Positions 43,771 to 54,220 are shown, counted from the first letter of the stretch. The stretch is 64,000 bases of DNA from CAXXOZ01 sp963676435 (GCA_963676435.2 CAXXOZ010000021.1:13842-77841), one strand, 5' to 3'. The notes: a model not told the origin generated them from the sequence alone. Made by a program: numbers and translations.

Positions 43771-45345
43771 ATGTTATTAAGCAATATCTCATCACATCTA
43801 AATAACGATAATATAAAAATTTCAAATAAAAACAATATTGACATAGATATTAAAAATGTTAGGCATTTTGAAAAAAATATTAACTATGATGATAAAACTC
43901 TTTATATAGCTAATGATTCTCAGGTTAATTATCTTTCCCTTTCCGAATTGCCTCTAAATACTCTGATTGCAAATGAATCTATAGATATATCGTCGCTACT
44001 AAATAAGGTTCTGGATTATTTATCTCAGGAGGAAAAACTAGCTAAAGATTCTCTGATTTTAATCAATGCTCTTTCATCTGGAAAAGGAGTCCAGCATATA
44101 ATTGATGTTAGCTCTGAGCTTTTAAATAATCCCCTATTTATCAGAGATACAAATTTTAATATAATTGGTTATACGAAAAATGTGATTGTAGATGATGAAA
44201 TCTGGAATGATTTAACAAAAAAAGGATATCAAGACTATGAGGGTTTTCAGTACCTGATGAAAAATGGTTTTATTGAGAGAATCAATAAATCAGAATACCC
44301 TATATACTATAAAGTCACAACTAAAAAGGATATAGATTTTGAAAATGTTCAAACAATACCTATATCAATATTTCCTGAATACAAATATAGTTTACATAAT
44401 AAATATGATGAAGATGTAAAAATATCAAGAGTCTGGTGCAAAATAACCGATAAACAAAAAATTTTAGCTCATCTAGTTGTACTTGAGGCATTTAATAACT
44501 TTACCGAGTATGATATATTACTTATGCAAAAAATCAGTGAAATTATTGCTTTGGAACTTCAAAAAAATCTAACTATCGAAAGTGAAATGAACTTAAAACA
44601 CGATGTTATACTCGTTGACTTAATACACGGAAAAATAAAGGATCAAGATGAATTAAATGAAAAATTAAAGATTTTAGACTTAAAGTTTAAAAAGTATTTT
44701 AAAATGATAATTTTAAAAACTGGACAAAATAAAAATGATGGAATGCCTTTTAATTATGTGAAAGGTTTCTTTGAACATGTATTAGGAAATGTAGTATCCA
44801 CTTTGTATAATGGAAGTTATATAGCCATTTATGATAGTAAAACAGAAAAAACTTTAAAGGAATCACAATTAAATCTTTTAAAAACCTTTGCTAAGGATAC
44901 TGGTATGCTTTGTGGTATCAGCAGAAATTTTGAAAATCTTTTAATGACTTCAAAGCATTACAGACAATGTATTGAAGCCATTTCAAATGGGATTCGCTTA
45001 AGTCCTGAAAATGTTCTATTTTTATACGAAGACTATATCCTTCAGGATATGTTTAACATTTGTTCTAGTAACGATTCATTAAAAGACTTTTGTAACCCTG
45101 CTTTATTGGAATTGATAGATTTTGATAAAGAGAACAATACTGATTTTGTAAAAACCTTGCATTCTTATGTTTTAAATTTTAAAAACCCATCGGATTTAGC
45201 AAACGAGTTAAACATACATAGAAATACTCTTTATTATAGATTAAGCAAAATTGAAGAAATAACAAAGATAGATTTAGAACCGATTGAAAATCTATTCAGC
45301 CTATACCTATCTTTTAAAATTCTAGAATACTTAGGATTATTGTAA
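43771..45345 (+). CDS. PucR/CdaR-type transcriptional regulator
   Basis: A 524-residue regulator. The N-terminal half contains a purine-catabolism/GAF-like sensor region, and the C terminus carries the PucR-type helix-turn-helix LHSYVLNFKNPSDLANELNIHRNTLYYRLSKIEEIT (about 470-505; core HRNTLYYRL). AAGGAG lies 5 nt before the ATG at 43771; an in-frame GTG at 43747 lies before that site and is unlikely. Divergent from the MBL lipoprotein, its likely target. Confidence 0.85.
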   Translation: MLLSNISSHLNNDNIKISNKNNIDIDIKNVRHFEKNINYDDKTLYIANDSQVNYLSLSELPLNTLIANESIDISSLLNKVLDYLSQEEKLAKDSLILINALSSGKGVQHIIDVSSELLNNPLFIRDTNFNIIGYTKNVIVDDEIWNDLTKKGYQDYEGFQYLMKNGFIERINKSEYPIYYKVTTKKDIDFENVQTIPISIFPEYKYSLHNKYDEDVKISRVWCKITDKQKILAHLVVLEAFNNFTEYDILLMQKISEIIALELQKNLTIESEMNLKHDVILVDLIHGKIKDQDELNEKLKILDLKFKKYFKMIILKTGQNKNDGMPFNYVKGFFEHVLGNVVSTLYNGSYIAIYDSKTEKTLKESQLNLLKTFAKDTGMLCGISRNFENLLMTSKHYRQCIEAISNGIRLSPENVLFLYEDYILQDMFNICSSNDSLKDFCNPALLELIDFDKENNTDFVKTLHSYVLNFKNPSDLANELNIHRNTLYYRLSKIEEITKIDLEPIENLFSLYLSFKILEYLGLL

Positions 45346-45356
45346 TATATTTCTCT

Positions 45357-46187
45357 TTAATAAATATCCTCTATTATTTCATCTTCTGCTTTTTGTATAT
45401 AAAATATTTGTGTAAATCTTTCGTCTTCATTTAAGTAGTCAACAACATCTGTAGGAGAAACTGCTGTTCTCGCCAACATTTCAGTTATGTTGTCCACATG
45501 AATACCAATATCCAACAATGCTACATATAGAAATTCAGAACAATATAAAGAACTATCATCTTCTGTGTCCATATCGTAGTCATATCCCTTTCCCATTTGC
45601 TCCACTGCATATTCAATAAATTCTTTTTTTAATGAAATATCTGTATTAAACGAAAATCCAATACTTGATTTCATGTATGAATAGTCTGAGATATTTGAAA
45701 GTACATCTAAAGTTCTGAATGCAACACCATCTTTACTAGCATCTAAAATCACTATTTCTTCACCTGTCTGATATAAAGGTAGTATTAGTTCATATATAGC
45801 CTCTTCCTCAGTATATACCTCTTCTAATTCGTCCTTTGTGCCAATGTATATTACTGAATGTTTCCACTGACCTGGTGTAAATTCTGAGCTTAAATAGTTT
45901 TCGCTTTCAGTAAAAAACACATCACCTGTACTAAGCTTTCTTACATATTTAGCAAGCTCATCATATTCTAATAAATGTTTTGCTTCTTCATCCCCATATT
46001 CATATGGTATAAAATCTGTTACATGTGCTTCTCCAATAAATTTTAGTAATTCAGTCTGCCCCTTAAGCCTTATTTGATCGATTGCTTTTATATTTCCAGG
46101 AAATATATAAGAAATACTAAATAAGACTATTAAAACAACTACAACTAATAAGATTATCTTGAAAATGCGCTTTACTATCTTTTTCAT
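45357..46187 (-). CDS. YiiX-like permuted papain-fold hydrolase, membrane-anchored
   Basis: A 276-residue protein with an N-terminal membrane anchor (about 8-30) and a permuted NlpC/P60-type domain. The order of catalytic residues is inverted, as in the YiiX/YebB group: GDVFFTESE, then His110 in WKHSVIYIG, then Cys216 in SLYCSEFLY. Relatives act on cell-wall peptides or lipids as amidases or thioesterases. The domain faces outward. It is probably transcribed after the radical-SAM gene 18 bases upstream. Confidence 0.82.
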   Translation of the reverse strand: MKKIVKRIFKIILLVVVVLIVLFSISYIFPGNIKAIDQIRLKGQTELLKFIGEAHVTDFIPYEYGDEEAKHLLEYDELAKYVRKLSTGDVFFTESENYLSSEFTPGQWKHSVIYIGTKDELEEVYTEEEAIYELILPLYQTGEEIVILDASKDGVAFRTLDVLSNISDYSYMKSSIGFSFNTDISLKKEFIEYAVEQMGKGYDYDMDTEDDSSLYCSEFLYVALLDIGIHVDNITEMLARTAVSPTDVVDYLNEDERFTQIFYIQKAEDEIIEDIY

Positions 46188-46205
46188 GATTTTTTCTCAG
46201 GGTTA

Positions 46206-47090
46206 CTATAAGTATGTAATCCCTTTAACTCCCCTGTTTATTTTATTTAGTACATTTTTTTTATTTTTACTCCATTCTGGAGCTATTAATAGATTTTTCG
46301 GCCCATCACCAGTAAGCCTGTGAATAACCATGTCTTTTGGCAAAAGACTAATACATTTATTTAAAAGCTCTACATATTCATCCAGCCCTAGCACTCTTAT
46401 TTTACCTTCTTCATACTCTTTTTCCAAGTCTGTACCTTTTAATATATGTAAAAGGTGTAGTTTTATTCCTTGTGCACCTGATTTTGCAACATATTCTACA
46501 GATCTTAGCATGTCTTCTTCACTCTCACCAGGAAGCCCCAAAATCAAGTGGATAACTGTTTCTATATTTCTTTCTTTAAGCTTATTATGAGTGTCATCAA
46601 AACAACTCATATCGTAGCCTCGTCTTATATATTCTATGGTTTTACTATTTACAGACTGCAATCCCAATTCAATCCAGACAGTTTTAATTTTGTTTAGTTT
46701 TTCAATTAAGTCTAACACTTCATCATCAATACAGTCAGGTCTAGTTGCTATTGACAATCCCACTATATCTTCTTTATTTATTGCTTCTGTAAAAATTTTT
46801 TCTAAATAATCTATCGGTCCATAAGTATTTGTAAAGCTTTGAAAATATGCAATATATTTACCATCTTTAATTTTTAAAGAAACTCTTTCCTTCGCCTCTT
46901 TAATCTGCTCATCTATAGATTTCATTTTATAGGGAGCAAAGTCTCCAGCTCCTCCTGCTGAACAAAAAATGCATCCTCTATCACCAATCTTACCATCACG
47001 GTTAGGACATGTAACATTTGCATTTAAAGCCAGCTTATAAACCTTGCAACCATATTTATTTTTCAAATATCCATTTAACATAACTGGCAT
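46206..47090 (-). CDS. YhcC-type radical SAM protein
   Basis: A 294-residue radical SAM protein of the YhcC (TIGR01212) group. The 4Fe-4S cluster motif is in the N-terminal segment CPNRDGKIGDRGCIFCSAGG, followed by YFQSFTNTYGPI, GLSIATRPDCI and VIHLILGLPGE. Its reaction is not established. It starts 3 bases after the WYL regulator and is likely co-transcribed. Confidence 0.9.
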   Translation of the reverse strand: MPVMLNGYLKNKYGCKVYKLALNANVTCPNRDGKIGDRGCIFCSAGGAGDFAPYKMKSIDEQIKEAKERVSLKIKDGKYIAYFQSFTNTYGPIDYLEKIFTEAINKEDIVGLSIATRPDCIDDEVLDLIEKLNKIKTVWIELGLQSVNSKTIEYIRRGYDMSCFDDTHNKLKERNIETVIHLILGLPGESEEDMLRSVEYVAKSGAQGIKLHLLHILKGTDLEKEYEEGKIRVLGLDEYVELLNKCISLLPKDMVIHRLTGDGPKNLLIAPEWSKNKKNVLNKINRGVKGITYL

Positions 47091-47093
47091 TTA

Positions 47094-48095
47094 TTAATCC
47101 TCTTCATACTGTGAAATTGCTTTAATTAAATGATTTTTATAGTCCTTTACTACATTTTCAGGCGATATAATTTTTGCCTCTGAGCCAAGTCCAGATAACC
47201 AACCAAAAAACTGACTGCTTATTACCACTTTAACATGTATGCAAAATGTTTCTTGGGTTTCCTTTTTTATGGTTATTTCTTTGCCAAAAGTATCTAAAAC
47301 CACCCCTATGAGTTTGTTTTTAAAAGAGAGTGCTACTAACTCTTCTTTTCCTCCAAACATACCAAATGTCTTTTTAACAAACTCTGCCATATTAAAACCT
47401 TCAAAAGCTGACTTTCCGTCTCTTCTAATATTTTCTATACTTATATCTATCATTTTATCTACTCTATAATGTTTAATCATTTCTGCATCGGAATCAAACC
47501 CCAACATATAATAATTTTCGTCTTCCTGACAAAGAGCCCAAGGACTTATAATATAATTTTCTCCGTTGTTTCTAAGCTTCATCTCTTTGTTTAAATCCCA
47601 TTCAAAATACTTATATTGAATTTTTGAGTTACTTCCTATTGAACTATGTATTTTATCAACATTATAGTAAATTCCTTCATTGACTGCTTTAATTCTATTG
47701 GAAACATAGACCTGTCTGTCTAATTTTCTTGCTTCATATCTACTTGTAAGCATTTCAAGTTTTTTAATCAATTCTTTTGATTTTTTTTGAGTTATAAACT
47801 TTGATGCTTGAACTGAATCAACTAAAAGTTTTAATTCTGGGAGTTCAAATTCCCTACTCAAAAGCTGATATCCAGCAGGCTTTTCTTTTCTATAAATAAT
47901 ATCATAACCAAATATCCTAAGGGCTTCCATATCATCATAAATACTTTTTCTTTCTGCTTTTACATTATATCCATCAAGCTCTTTAATAAGTTCTTCCATG
48001 GAAATAACATTTTTTTCATCTGTAACTTCAGATAATATTTTTACTATATATAAAAGTTTTAATTTTTGTCCTGATGACTTAGCCAAACACTTCAC
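47094..48095 (-). CDS. WYL-domain transcriptional regulator
   Basis: A 333-residue regulator. N-terminal winged helix of the HTH_11 type (about 10-75, RKSIYDDMEALRIFGYDI), then a WYL domain (about 150-230; ISPWALCQEDENYYMLGFD) and a C-terminal WCX-like extension. WYL proteins sense ligands such as nucleotides or nucleic acid ends. It is first in an operon with the YhcC-type and YiiX-like genes. Confidence 0.88.
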   Translation of the reverse strand: MKCLAKSSGQKLKLLYIVKILSEVTDEKNVISMEELIKELDGYNVKAERKSIYDDMEALRIFGYDIIYRKEKPAGYQLLSREFELPELKLLVDSVQASKFITQKKSKELIKKLEMLTSRYEARKLDRQVYVSNRIKAVNEGIYYNVDKIHSSIGSNSKIQYKYFEWDLNKEMKLRNNGENYIISPWALCQEDENYYMLGFDSDAEMIKHYRVDKMIDISIENIRRDGKSAFEGFNMAEFVKKTFGMFGGKEELVALSFKNKLIGVVLDTFGKEITIKKETQETFCIHVKVVISSQFFGWLSGLGSEAKIISPENVVKDYKNHLIKAISQYEED

Positions 48096-48191
48096 CTCCC
48101 ACCTTTCTAATTATATGATATTCCTTGCCAAAAATAAAGAAAAATGCTACAATCTCTTAGTACGAAATACTAATATTTTGGAGGAATTATA

Positions 48192-48745
48192 ATGAAAAAA
48201 GTTCTATTAATAATATCGTCACTTGTAATGATTTTTTCTTTAGCTGGCATGTTCTTCAACATCTTCAACCACTGAGACTGAAACAAGAGATGCTAATGAC
48301 AAATCATGGCCGACTAAAAGTGATGCATCATTTATGCAAGATGTTCCAGCATATTCAGAGCAAGCAGATCAGGTAGTAGTAGAAAAGACTTTAATATCTC
48401 AAAATGATGATAAAGAAAACACATATTCAGAGATAATATATATAAAGTATGAAAATGAAACATATGAAAACGCAGCTTGGTATGTATATGGATTAATTGA
48501 AAATGGTTTTCAAACAGATGAAAAGTACATTTTCTGACATCAGTGGTGGAAAATTCTACTGGGGAAGTATATCAGGATTAGATACTGATGCTATTGATGA
48601 TTATGATTTACCTTTTATCGAGGTTACATATGATGAAAGTGCTGAATATATATTTTATAATAAAAATTTGCATCTTTTAATAATAACAAAACAACGGGCC
48701 AGTCAATTGACTGGCCTATTTTATTTATTACTTCATTTCTTCTAA
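48192..48745 (+). pseudogene. Small lipoprotein gene with two or three +1 frameshifts
   Basis: GGAGG precedes an ATG at 48192 that begins a clear lipoprotein signal peptide, MKKVLLIISSLVMIFSLAG. The frame breaks inside the lipobox: dropping the A at 48249 restores LAGCSSTSSTTE and a frame of about 95 residues. A second extra base in the A-run 48521-48524 must be dropped to continue into FSDISGGKFYWG. A third in 48662-48666 would give a stop at 48680, before the terminator. Read together it is a roughly 160-residue acidic lipoprotein of no known family. Confidence 0.7.
48697..48716. terminator. Bidirectional terminator, 20-base perfect palindrome
   Basis: A perfect dyad, GGCCAGTCAA and its complement, between the convergent lipoprotein gene and leuB. 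A T-rich tail follows on the plus strand. Confidence 0.75.
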
Positions 48746-49802
48746 TATTAATTTTGTTATTTCACTACATGACTCGGCTTTTTCACCTGCTTTAGCTAAA
48801 TCATTCGTTCTGTAGCCTTTTTCTAAAACTTTATTAATCGCTGCCTCAATAAAGTCCGCTTCTTCTTCAAGTCCAAAGGAAATTCTTATCATCATTGCTG
48901 CTGATAAAATCGTAGCAATTGGATTAGCTTTATCCTGTCCTGCAATGTCTGGTGCTGAACCATGAATAGGCTCATAAAGACCTCTCTTTGTCTCTCCAAG
49001 TGATGCAGATGCAAGTAAACCTATTGAACCTGTTATCTGAGATGCTTCATCTGAAAGAATATCTCCAAACATATTGCTGGTTACTACTACATCAAACTGT
49101 GAAGGATTCTTCACTAACTGCATAGCCGCATTATCAACTAACATATCTGAATATTCTACTTCTGGATATTCTTTTGATAATCTGTGCATAACTTCTCTCC
49201 ACAATCTGGAGCTATCAAGTACATTTGCTTTATCTATACTAATTAAGTTTTTTCTACGGCTCATTGCAAGTTCAAAACCAATTCTTCCGATTCTTTCTAC
49301 TTCCATTTCGCTGTAGCACTCAGTATCATAAGCTTCTCTACCATACTGACCTTCACGGTAGCCTCTTTCGCCAAAATATATTCCTCCTGTAAGCTCTCTT
49401 ACAAAAATCATATCAAAGCCTTTATCTGCTACTTCTGCTCTAAGTGGACAAGAATCTTTTAATTCATCTAAGAGTCTTGCTGGTCTAAGATTTGCGAAAA
49501 GTTCCATTTCTTTTCTTATTCCAAGAAGTGCTTTTTCTGGTCTTATTTCTCCTGGTAAAGTATCCCATTTCGGTCCACCAACAGATCCCATCAAAACAGA
49601 GTCACTTTCAAGACAAACTTTTACTGTTTCTTCTGGTAATGGTTTGCCATGTAGCATCAATCGCGCAGCCTCCCATTAAAACTTTGGTGAAGTTAAATTC
49701 ATGATTAAACTTTTTTGCAACCACTTCTAAAACTTCAAGAGCAGAACCAACTATCTCAGGTCCAATTCCATCTCCTTCAATTACTGCCACATTATATTTC
49801 AT
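48728..49802 (-). pseudogene. leuB: 3-isopropylmalate dehydrogenase, frameshifted
   Basis: Two adjoining frames together encode a full LeuB of about 357 residues, the enzyme that oxidises and decarboxylates 3-isopropylmalate in leucine synthesis. N-terminal piece: AVIEGDGIGPEIV to GGCAIDAT. C-terminal piece: GKPLPEETV, MGSVGGPKWD, ELTGGIYFGERG, HGSAPDIAGQDKANPIA. The join needs removal of one base at 49649 (GCTACATGGC should be GCTACAGGC). All key motifs are otherwise intact, so the break is very recent or a sequencing error. Confidence 0.88.
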
Positions 49803-49804
49803 TT

Positions 49805-50285
49805 TTACTTACCTCCGTTAATTGAATTTAATAATCCACCGGAAGCAATAATTTTTTGTAAGAAATCCGGAAAATGGTGGGAAAGTATCAACTGTGTTTG
49901 TTGTAAGGTTTTTAATTTCTCCCTTATCAACATCGATTTCCACTTCATCACCTTCATTTATTACTGCATCAGATTCAATAATTGGAAGTCCTATATTAAT
50001 TGCATTTCTATAAAATATTCTGGCAAAGCTCTTTGCCACAACTACTGAAATGCCTGATTCTTTTATGGCTAAAGGAGCATGTTCACGAGAAGATCCACAT
50101 CCAAAGTTGTTTCCTGCTACCATAATATCTCCTGGCTTAACTTTTTCAACAAAAGTCTTATCTATATCTTCCATGCAGTGTTTTGCTAACTCTTTACCAT
50201 CAGATGTATTTAAGTATCTTGCTGGTATAATTACATCAGTATCAATATTATCACCGTATTTTATAACATTACCTTTAAGTATCAT
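49805..50285 (-). pseudogene. leuD: 3-isopropylmalate dehydratase small subunit, frameshifted near the end
   Basis: LeuD partners LeuC in the isomerisation of isopropylmalate. The first 130 or so residues are intact (GNVIKYGDNIDTDVIIPARYL, NFGCGSSREHAPLAIK, YRNAINIGLP). At the T-run 49871-49874 (minus-strand) one extra base shifts the frame to a false stop at 49818. Dropping it restores FPDFLQKIIASGGLLNSI, the normal family ending, with a stop at 49805. The start at 50285 has AGGAG 7 nt upstream. Confidence 0.85.
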
Positions 50286-50307
50286 ATCTTTTCTCCTATC
50301 TACTATT

Positions 50308-51563
50308 TTAGTTAGCTGGGGCAAGTTTCCCTGCTACTGCTGATGCTGCTGCAACAGCTGGACTTGCAAGATAAATTTCACTATCGACATGTCCCATTCT
50401 TCCTACGAAGTTACGATTTGTTGTTGCTACGCAACGCTCACCTTCTGCAAGTATTCCCATGTGCCCTCCAAGACAAGGACCACATGTAGGAGTTGATACT
50501 ATACATCCAGATTCTATAAATATTTTAACTAAACCTTTTTCAATTGCATCTAAGTATATTTGCTGTGTTGCTGGTATTATAATAGCTCTAACATGTTTTG
50601 CGATTTTTTTGCCATCTAAGATTTCCGCTGCTGCAATCAAATCTTCTATTCTACCATTAGTACATGAACCAATAACAACCTGGTCTATTTTAATGTCTGG
50701 TATATCATCAAATGTCCTTGCATTTTCTGGAAGATGAGGAAATGCAACTGTTTGTTGAACTTTTGATAAATCAATTTCAATAACTTGTTCATACTCAGCA
50801 TCAGAATCAGCCTCAAAAACTCTTGGCTCTCTGTCAGTACGCTCTTTAACATATTTCATTGTTTGTTCATCTACTGGGAAAATACCGTTTTTTAGCACCA
50901 CATTCTATCGCCATGTTTGCTATACAAAGGACGGTCTTCCATAGTAAGACTTGAAACTCCATCCCCTGTGAATTCCATAGATTTATATAACGCTCCATCT
51001 ACACCAATCATTCCTATAATGTGTAGAATCACATCTTTTCCTGAAACATATTTACTTAATTTTCCTGTTAAATTAAACTTGATAGCTGAAGGAACTTTTA
51101 GCCATACTTTTCCTGTTGCCATACCAGCTGCCATATCAGTTGACCCAACTCCTGTAGAAAAAGCTCCTAGCGCTCCATATGTACAAGTATGTGAATCAGC
51201 ACCGATTACTACATCTCCAGGTATAACCATTCCTTTTTCAGGTAGAAGAGCATGTTCAATACCCATTTCTCCTACATCAAAAAAGTTTACTACTTCTTTT
51301 TCATTTGCAAACTCTCTTACCTGCTTACATTGCTGAGCTGCTTTAATATCTTTGTTTGGTGTAAAGTGGTCCATTACAAAAACCACCTTATTTTTATCAT
51401 AAATTTCCTGGCATCCTGCTTTTTTAAATTCATTGATTGCAACAGGTGTTGTTATGTCATTGCCAAGTACCAAATCTAAATCAGCCATTATAATCTGACC
51501 AGGTACAATATTCTCTTCACCGCAATGGGCTGCAAGTATTTTCTGTGTCATTGTCATTCCCAT
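50308..51563 (-). pseudogene. leuC: 3-isopropylmalate dehydratase large subunit, two frameshifts
   Basis: LeuC is the iron-sulfur aconitase-like large subunit. The N-terminal frame (MTQKILAAHCGEENIVPGQ, GADSHTCTYGALGAFSTGVGS) breaks after LTMEDR. One extra base at 50929-50930 and another in the A6 run 50888-50893 must be dropped to read CIANMAIECGAKNGIFPVDE and join the C-terminal frame (VIGSCTNGRIEDL, SGCIVSTPTCGPCLGGH). The cluster-binding cysteines are all present. Overlapping ends of the two pieces are the result of the breaks. Confidence 0.88.
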
Positions 51564-51564
51564 T

Positions 51565-53089
51565 TTACTTTTCCTCCTCTATCATTCCTATTAGTTTATT
51601 TACTGCATTCAAATATGCCATAATACTGGCTTCAATTACATTTGTTGAAAGACCTTTACCTGTAATGATTTTATCTTCTGATTTAATCTTTACAATAACT
51701 TCTCCTAAAGCATCTTTTCCTTCAGATGTTGAATGAATAGCATAGTCATCAAGTGTGTGAGGTGGAGCTTCAATAATTTTGTCAATTGCGTTATATGCTG
51801 CATCTATTGGTCCATCTCCTAATGCCACTTCTTCAATTACTGTTCCATTGAATTCCAAAAAGATTGCACATGAATCTTTTATCTTGCTACTGGTAGAAAT
51901 ATCAAATCCACCTAATTTATAAAATGAATATTCTTGTGAAAGTTCGTTTGTTATTATTGCTTCTATATCATTATCTGTAACAGTTTTCTTCTTGTCACAA
52001 ATATTTTTAAACTCTTCAAAATATTTTTCTAATTCTTCATCTGTAACAGTGTAACCTAAAGAAGTTATTCTATCTTTTAGAGCATGTTTTCCACTATGTT
52101 TTCCAAGAACAAGTTTACTTTTACTAATTCCAACTGATTCTGGAGACATAATTTCATATGTAGCTGTATTTGCTAAAATTCCATGTTGATGTATTCCTGA
52201 CTCATGGGCAAAAGCATTTGTACCAACAATTGGTTTATTTAAAGGAACAGGCATTCCAATAATACTATATACAAGCTTGCTTGATCTTGCTATCTGTGTA
52301 GCATCTATACCTGTTTGTAAATTATAATAGTCTTTTCTGGTATTAAGAGCCATTACAATTTCTTCTAAAGCAGCATTCCCCGCTCTTTCTCCTAAACCAT
52401 TAATTGTACATTCAATTTGTCTTGCACCTGCTTCTACTCCTGCTAAAGAGTTTGCTACACCCATTCCTAAATCATTATGACAGTGTACTGAAAGAATTGC
52501 TTTATCAACATTTGGGACGTTATTTTTTAAATATGAAATTAATTTTGCCATTTCTGCTGGTGTTGTATATCCCACTGTATCAGGAAGGTTGACAATAGTT
52601 GCACCTGAAGCAATTACTGCTTCTACTACTCTTGCAAGAAATTCAAAGTCAGTTCTTGTGGCATCCTCAGCAGAAAACTCTACCTGAGAACATTTTTTCT
52701 TGGCATAAGCTACCATTCTGGCTGCTTTTTCTAAAACATCCTCCGGTTTCATCTTTAATTTGTATTCCATATGAAGCGGAGAAGTAGAAATAAATGTATG
52801 AATAAGAGGTGAATTAGCATGTTTCACAGCTTCATAAGCTACATCTATATCTTTTTTCGTTTGCACGTGATAATGATGCTATAGTACTATCTTTAACTGT
52901 TTCTGCTACTTTACTTACAGATTCAAAATCTCCAGGAGATGATATTGCAAATCCTGCTTCGATTATATCAACTTTAAGTCTTTCTAGTTGTCTTGCCACC
53001 TCCAATTTTTCTTTCAAGTCCATACTGCAACCAGGTGACTGTTCTCCATCACGTAATGTAGTATCAAAAATTCTAATTTTCTGATCCAT
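51565..53089 (-). pseudogene. leuA: 2-isopropylmalate synthase, frameshifted
   Basis: LeuA condenses acetyl-CoA with 2-oxoisovalerate, the first committed step of leucine synthesis. N-terminal 75 or so residues: IFDTTLRDGEQSPGCSM, IEAGFAISSPGDF, then the frame breaks after SRANEK. Dropping one base from the run of six at 52852-52857 restores ANEKDIDVAYEAVKHA and the rest: VHCHNDLGMGVANSLAG, HESGIHQHGIL, and a C-terminal regulatory domain ending KLIGMIEEEK. With the correction it is about 507 residues, normal for the family. First gene of the operon. Confidence 0.88.
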
Positions 53090-53186
53090 AATATTTATTC
53101 CTCCTTTCCTTTAAAAGTTTTTTAGATTTATATGATTTTATATAAGTAATTTAAATAATTTTCCTAAGACTGAACTATTATCATGT

Positions 53187-53218
53187 AAAAAAGCTCTACA
53201 GTATTCCACTGCAGAGCT
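53187..53218 (-). terminator. leu attenuator terminator
   Basis: AGCTCTGCAGT / ACTGTAGAGCT stem (53208-53218 and 53192-53202), small loop, then six T on the minus strand. It lies between the leader peptide and leuA, about 100 bases before the gene, so read-through is needed for expression. Confidence 0.85.
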
Positions 53219-53257
53219 CCAGATTTATCAGGAGTATATGTCTATGCGCACATATAT

Positions 53258-53356
53258 TTACAGTGAAATTATTTTTGCACCACTAATAGCTCGGAGATTT
53301 AGTCCGAGTAGGAGTAGTCCTAAAAATGAAATTCCAAATGTAAATGTACTTATCAT
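53258..53356 (-). CDS. leuL: Leucine-rich leader peptide of the leu operon
   Basis: A 32-codon frame beginning MISTFTFGISFLGLLLLGLN, with six Leu codons in eleven (TTA, CTA, CTC, CTA, CTC, CTA) and another two codons later. CTCGGA and TCCGAG, overlapping the Leu codons, form a hairpin (53290-53308). A terminator follows. This is the classical layout for ribosome-mediated attenuation: stalling at Leu codons when charged tRNA-Leu is scarce would prevent the terminator. The frame is too small to have been predicted by length. Confidence 0.8.
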   Translation of the reverse strand: MISTFTFGISFLGLLLLGLNLRAISGAKIISL

Positions 53357-53397
53357 AGTTTTCTCTCTCGTTTCCTTATAATTTATCAATTTTGTGG

Positions 53398-53426
53398 AGT
53401 ATATCATTATATATAGTAAAAGTCAA
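53398..53426 (-). promoter_or_regulatory. leu operon promoter
   Basis: -35 TTGACT (53421-53426), 17-base spacer, -10 TATACT (53398-53403) on the minus strand, about 40 bases before the leader peptide. Confidence 0.75.
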
Positions 53427-53440
53427 TAGCTTAAGGCTAT

Positions 53441-54220
53441 TTAGATAATCGCTGCTTTCCTTTTATTTACCTTTTTAACAATTATGTATACAAGAGCAAT
53501 TATAAATATAACAATACTTATAGAAGTAGTTGTTACAATTGACTTGTATTCATTATTAAAACCACTTGCTGACATATGTTTTATCAATATTCCAATATAT
53601 GCCCAAACCAACACAAGACCATATGCAATGTCCTTTAGTCTTAACATTGTAACTGTACCAATCACCATTCCAACCAGTATAACAACTACAGACCAGATTT
53701 CTTCTGATATTCCAAAACCATTCCAATTTATACTAACTAAAAGTGTGGTGGCATTAGCAATTGTAGCTACTGTAATCCAGCCAAAGTAAACACTGAATGG
53801 TATAGTTACAACCACATTTACCTCATCTTTTAAAGTTAGATTAATCATTATCAAACTAATTAAAAGAACCAGCATAAGTATCATAGATAAGATTATAATA
53901 TCGTAATGCCATGAAAATATCCAAGCAGTATTTGCTAATGAGGAAATAGAAAAAACAATCCCTACCTTTTTAAGATTTTTTTCATTTTTGTAGAAGAAAA
54001 TTTGATATAGGGTGTATATAGCAAGTAATAAATAAATCAGTCCCCATATTGAAAAGGTTATCGCTGCAGGAGCGAATAAATTCTGATATGAATCTGAAAC
54101 TTCTCCTGTATTCTGACCATTTATAGGAATAATGTTTGCAAGTGAGTTTGTTATAACCATAGCCAGAAAAGTAAGTATAACTATAATTTTTGTTACTGTT
54201 AAACCTATGTTCTTTTGCAT
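53441..54220 (-). CDS. TspO-like, tryptophan-rich membrane protein
   Basis: A polytopic membrane protein of 259 residues with about seven helices. FAPAAITFSIWGLIYLLLA, AWIFSWHYDI and the Trp-rich spacing resemble the long tryptophan-rich sensory (TspO/MBR-related) proteins of Firmicutes, roughly 100 residues longer than classical TspO. Ligand and role are unknown. AGGAG lies 6 nt before the ATG. The end of an IS element lies 14 bases upstream of the start, so its original promoter has been displaced. Confidence 0.6.
   Translation of the reverse strand: MQKNIGLTVTKIIVILTFLAMVITNSLANIIPINGQNTGEVSDSYQNLFAPAAITFSIWGLIYLLLAIYTLYQIFFYKNEKNLKKVGIVFSISSLANTAWIFSWHYDIIILSMILMLVLLISLIMINLTLKDEVNVVVTIPFSVYFGWITVATIANATTLLVSINWNGFGISEEIWSVVVILVGMVIGTVTMLRLKDIAYGLVLVWAYIGILIKHMSASGFNNEYKSIVTTTSISIVIFIIALVYIIVKKVNKRKAAII

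Noticed and set aside
52840..52870. Programmed frameshifting in leuA
   Set aside because: No slippery site plus stimulator is conserved across the breaks, and the breaks recur in every leu gene at different kinds of sequence, including a CC pair and a non-repeat site.
53090..53440. T-box leader for leucine
   Set aside because: No T-box consensus or specifier stem seen; a leader peptide with Leu codons and a terminator accounts for the stretch.
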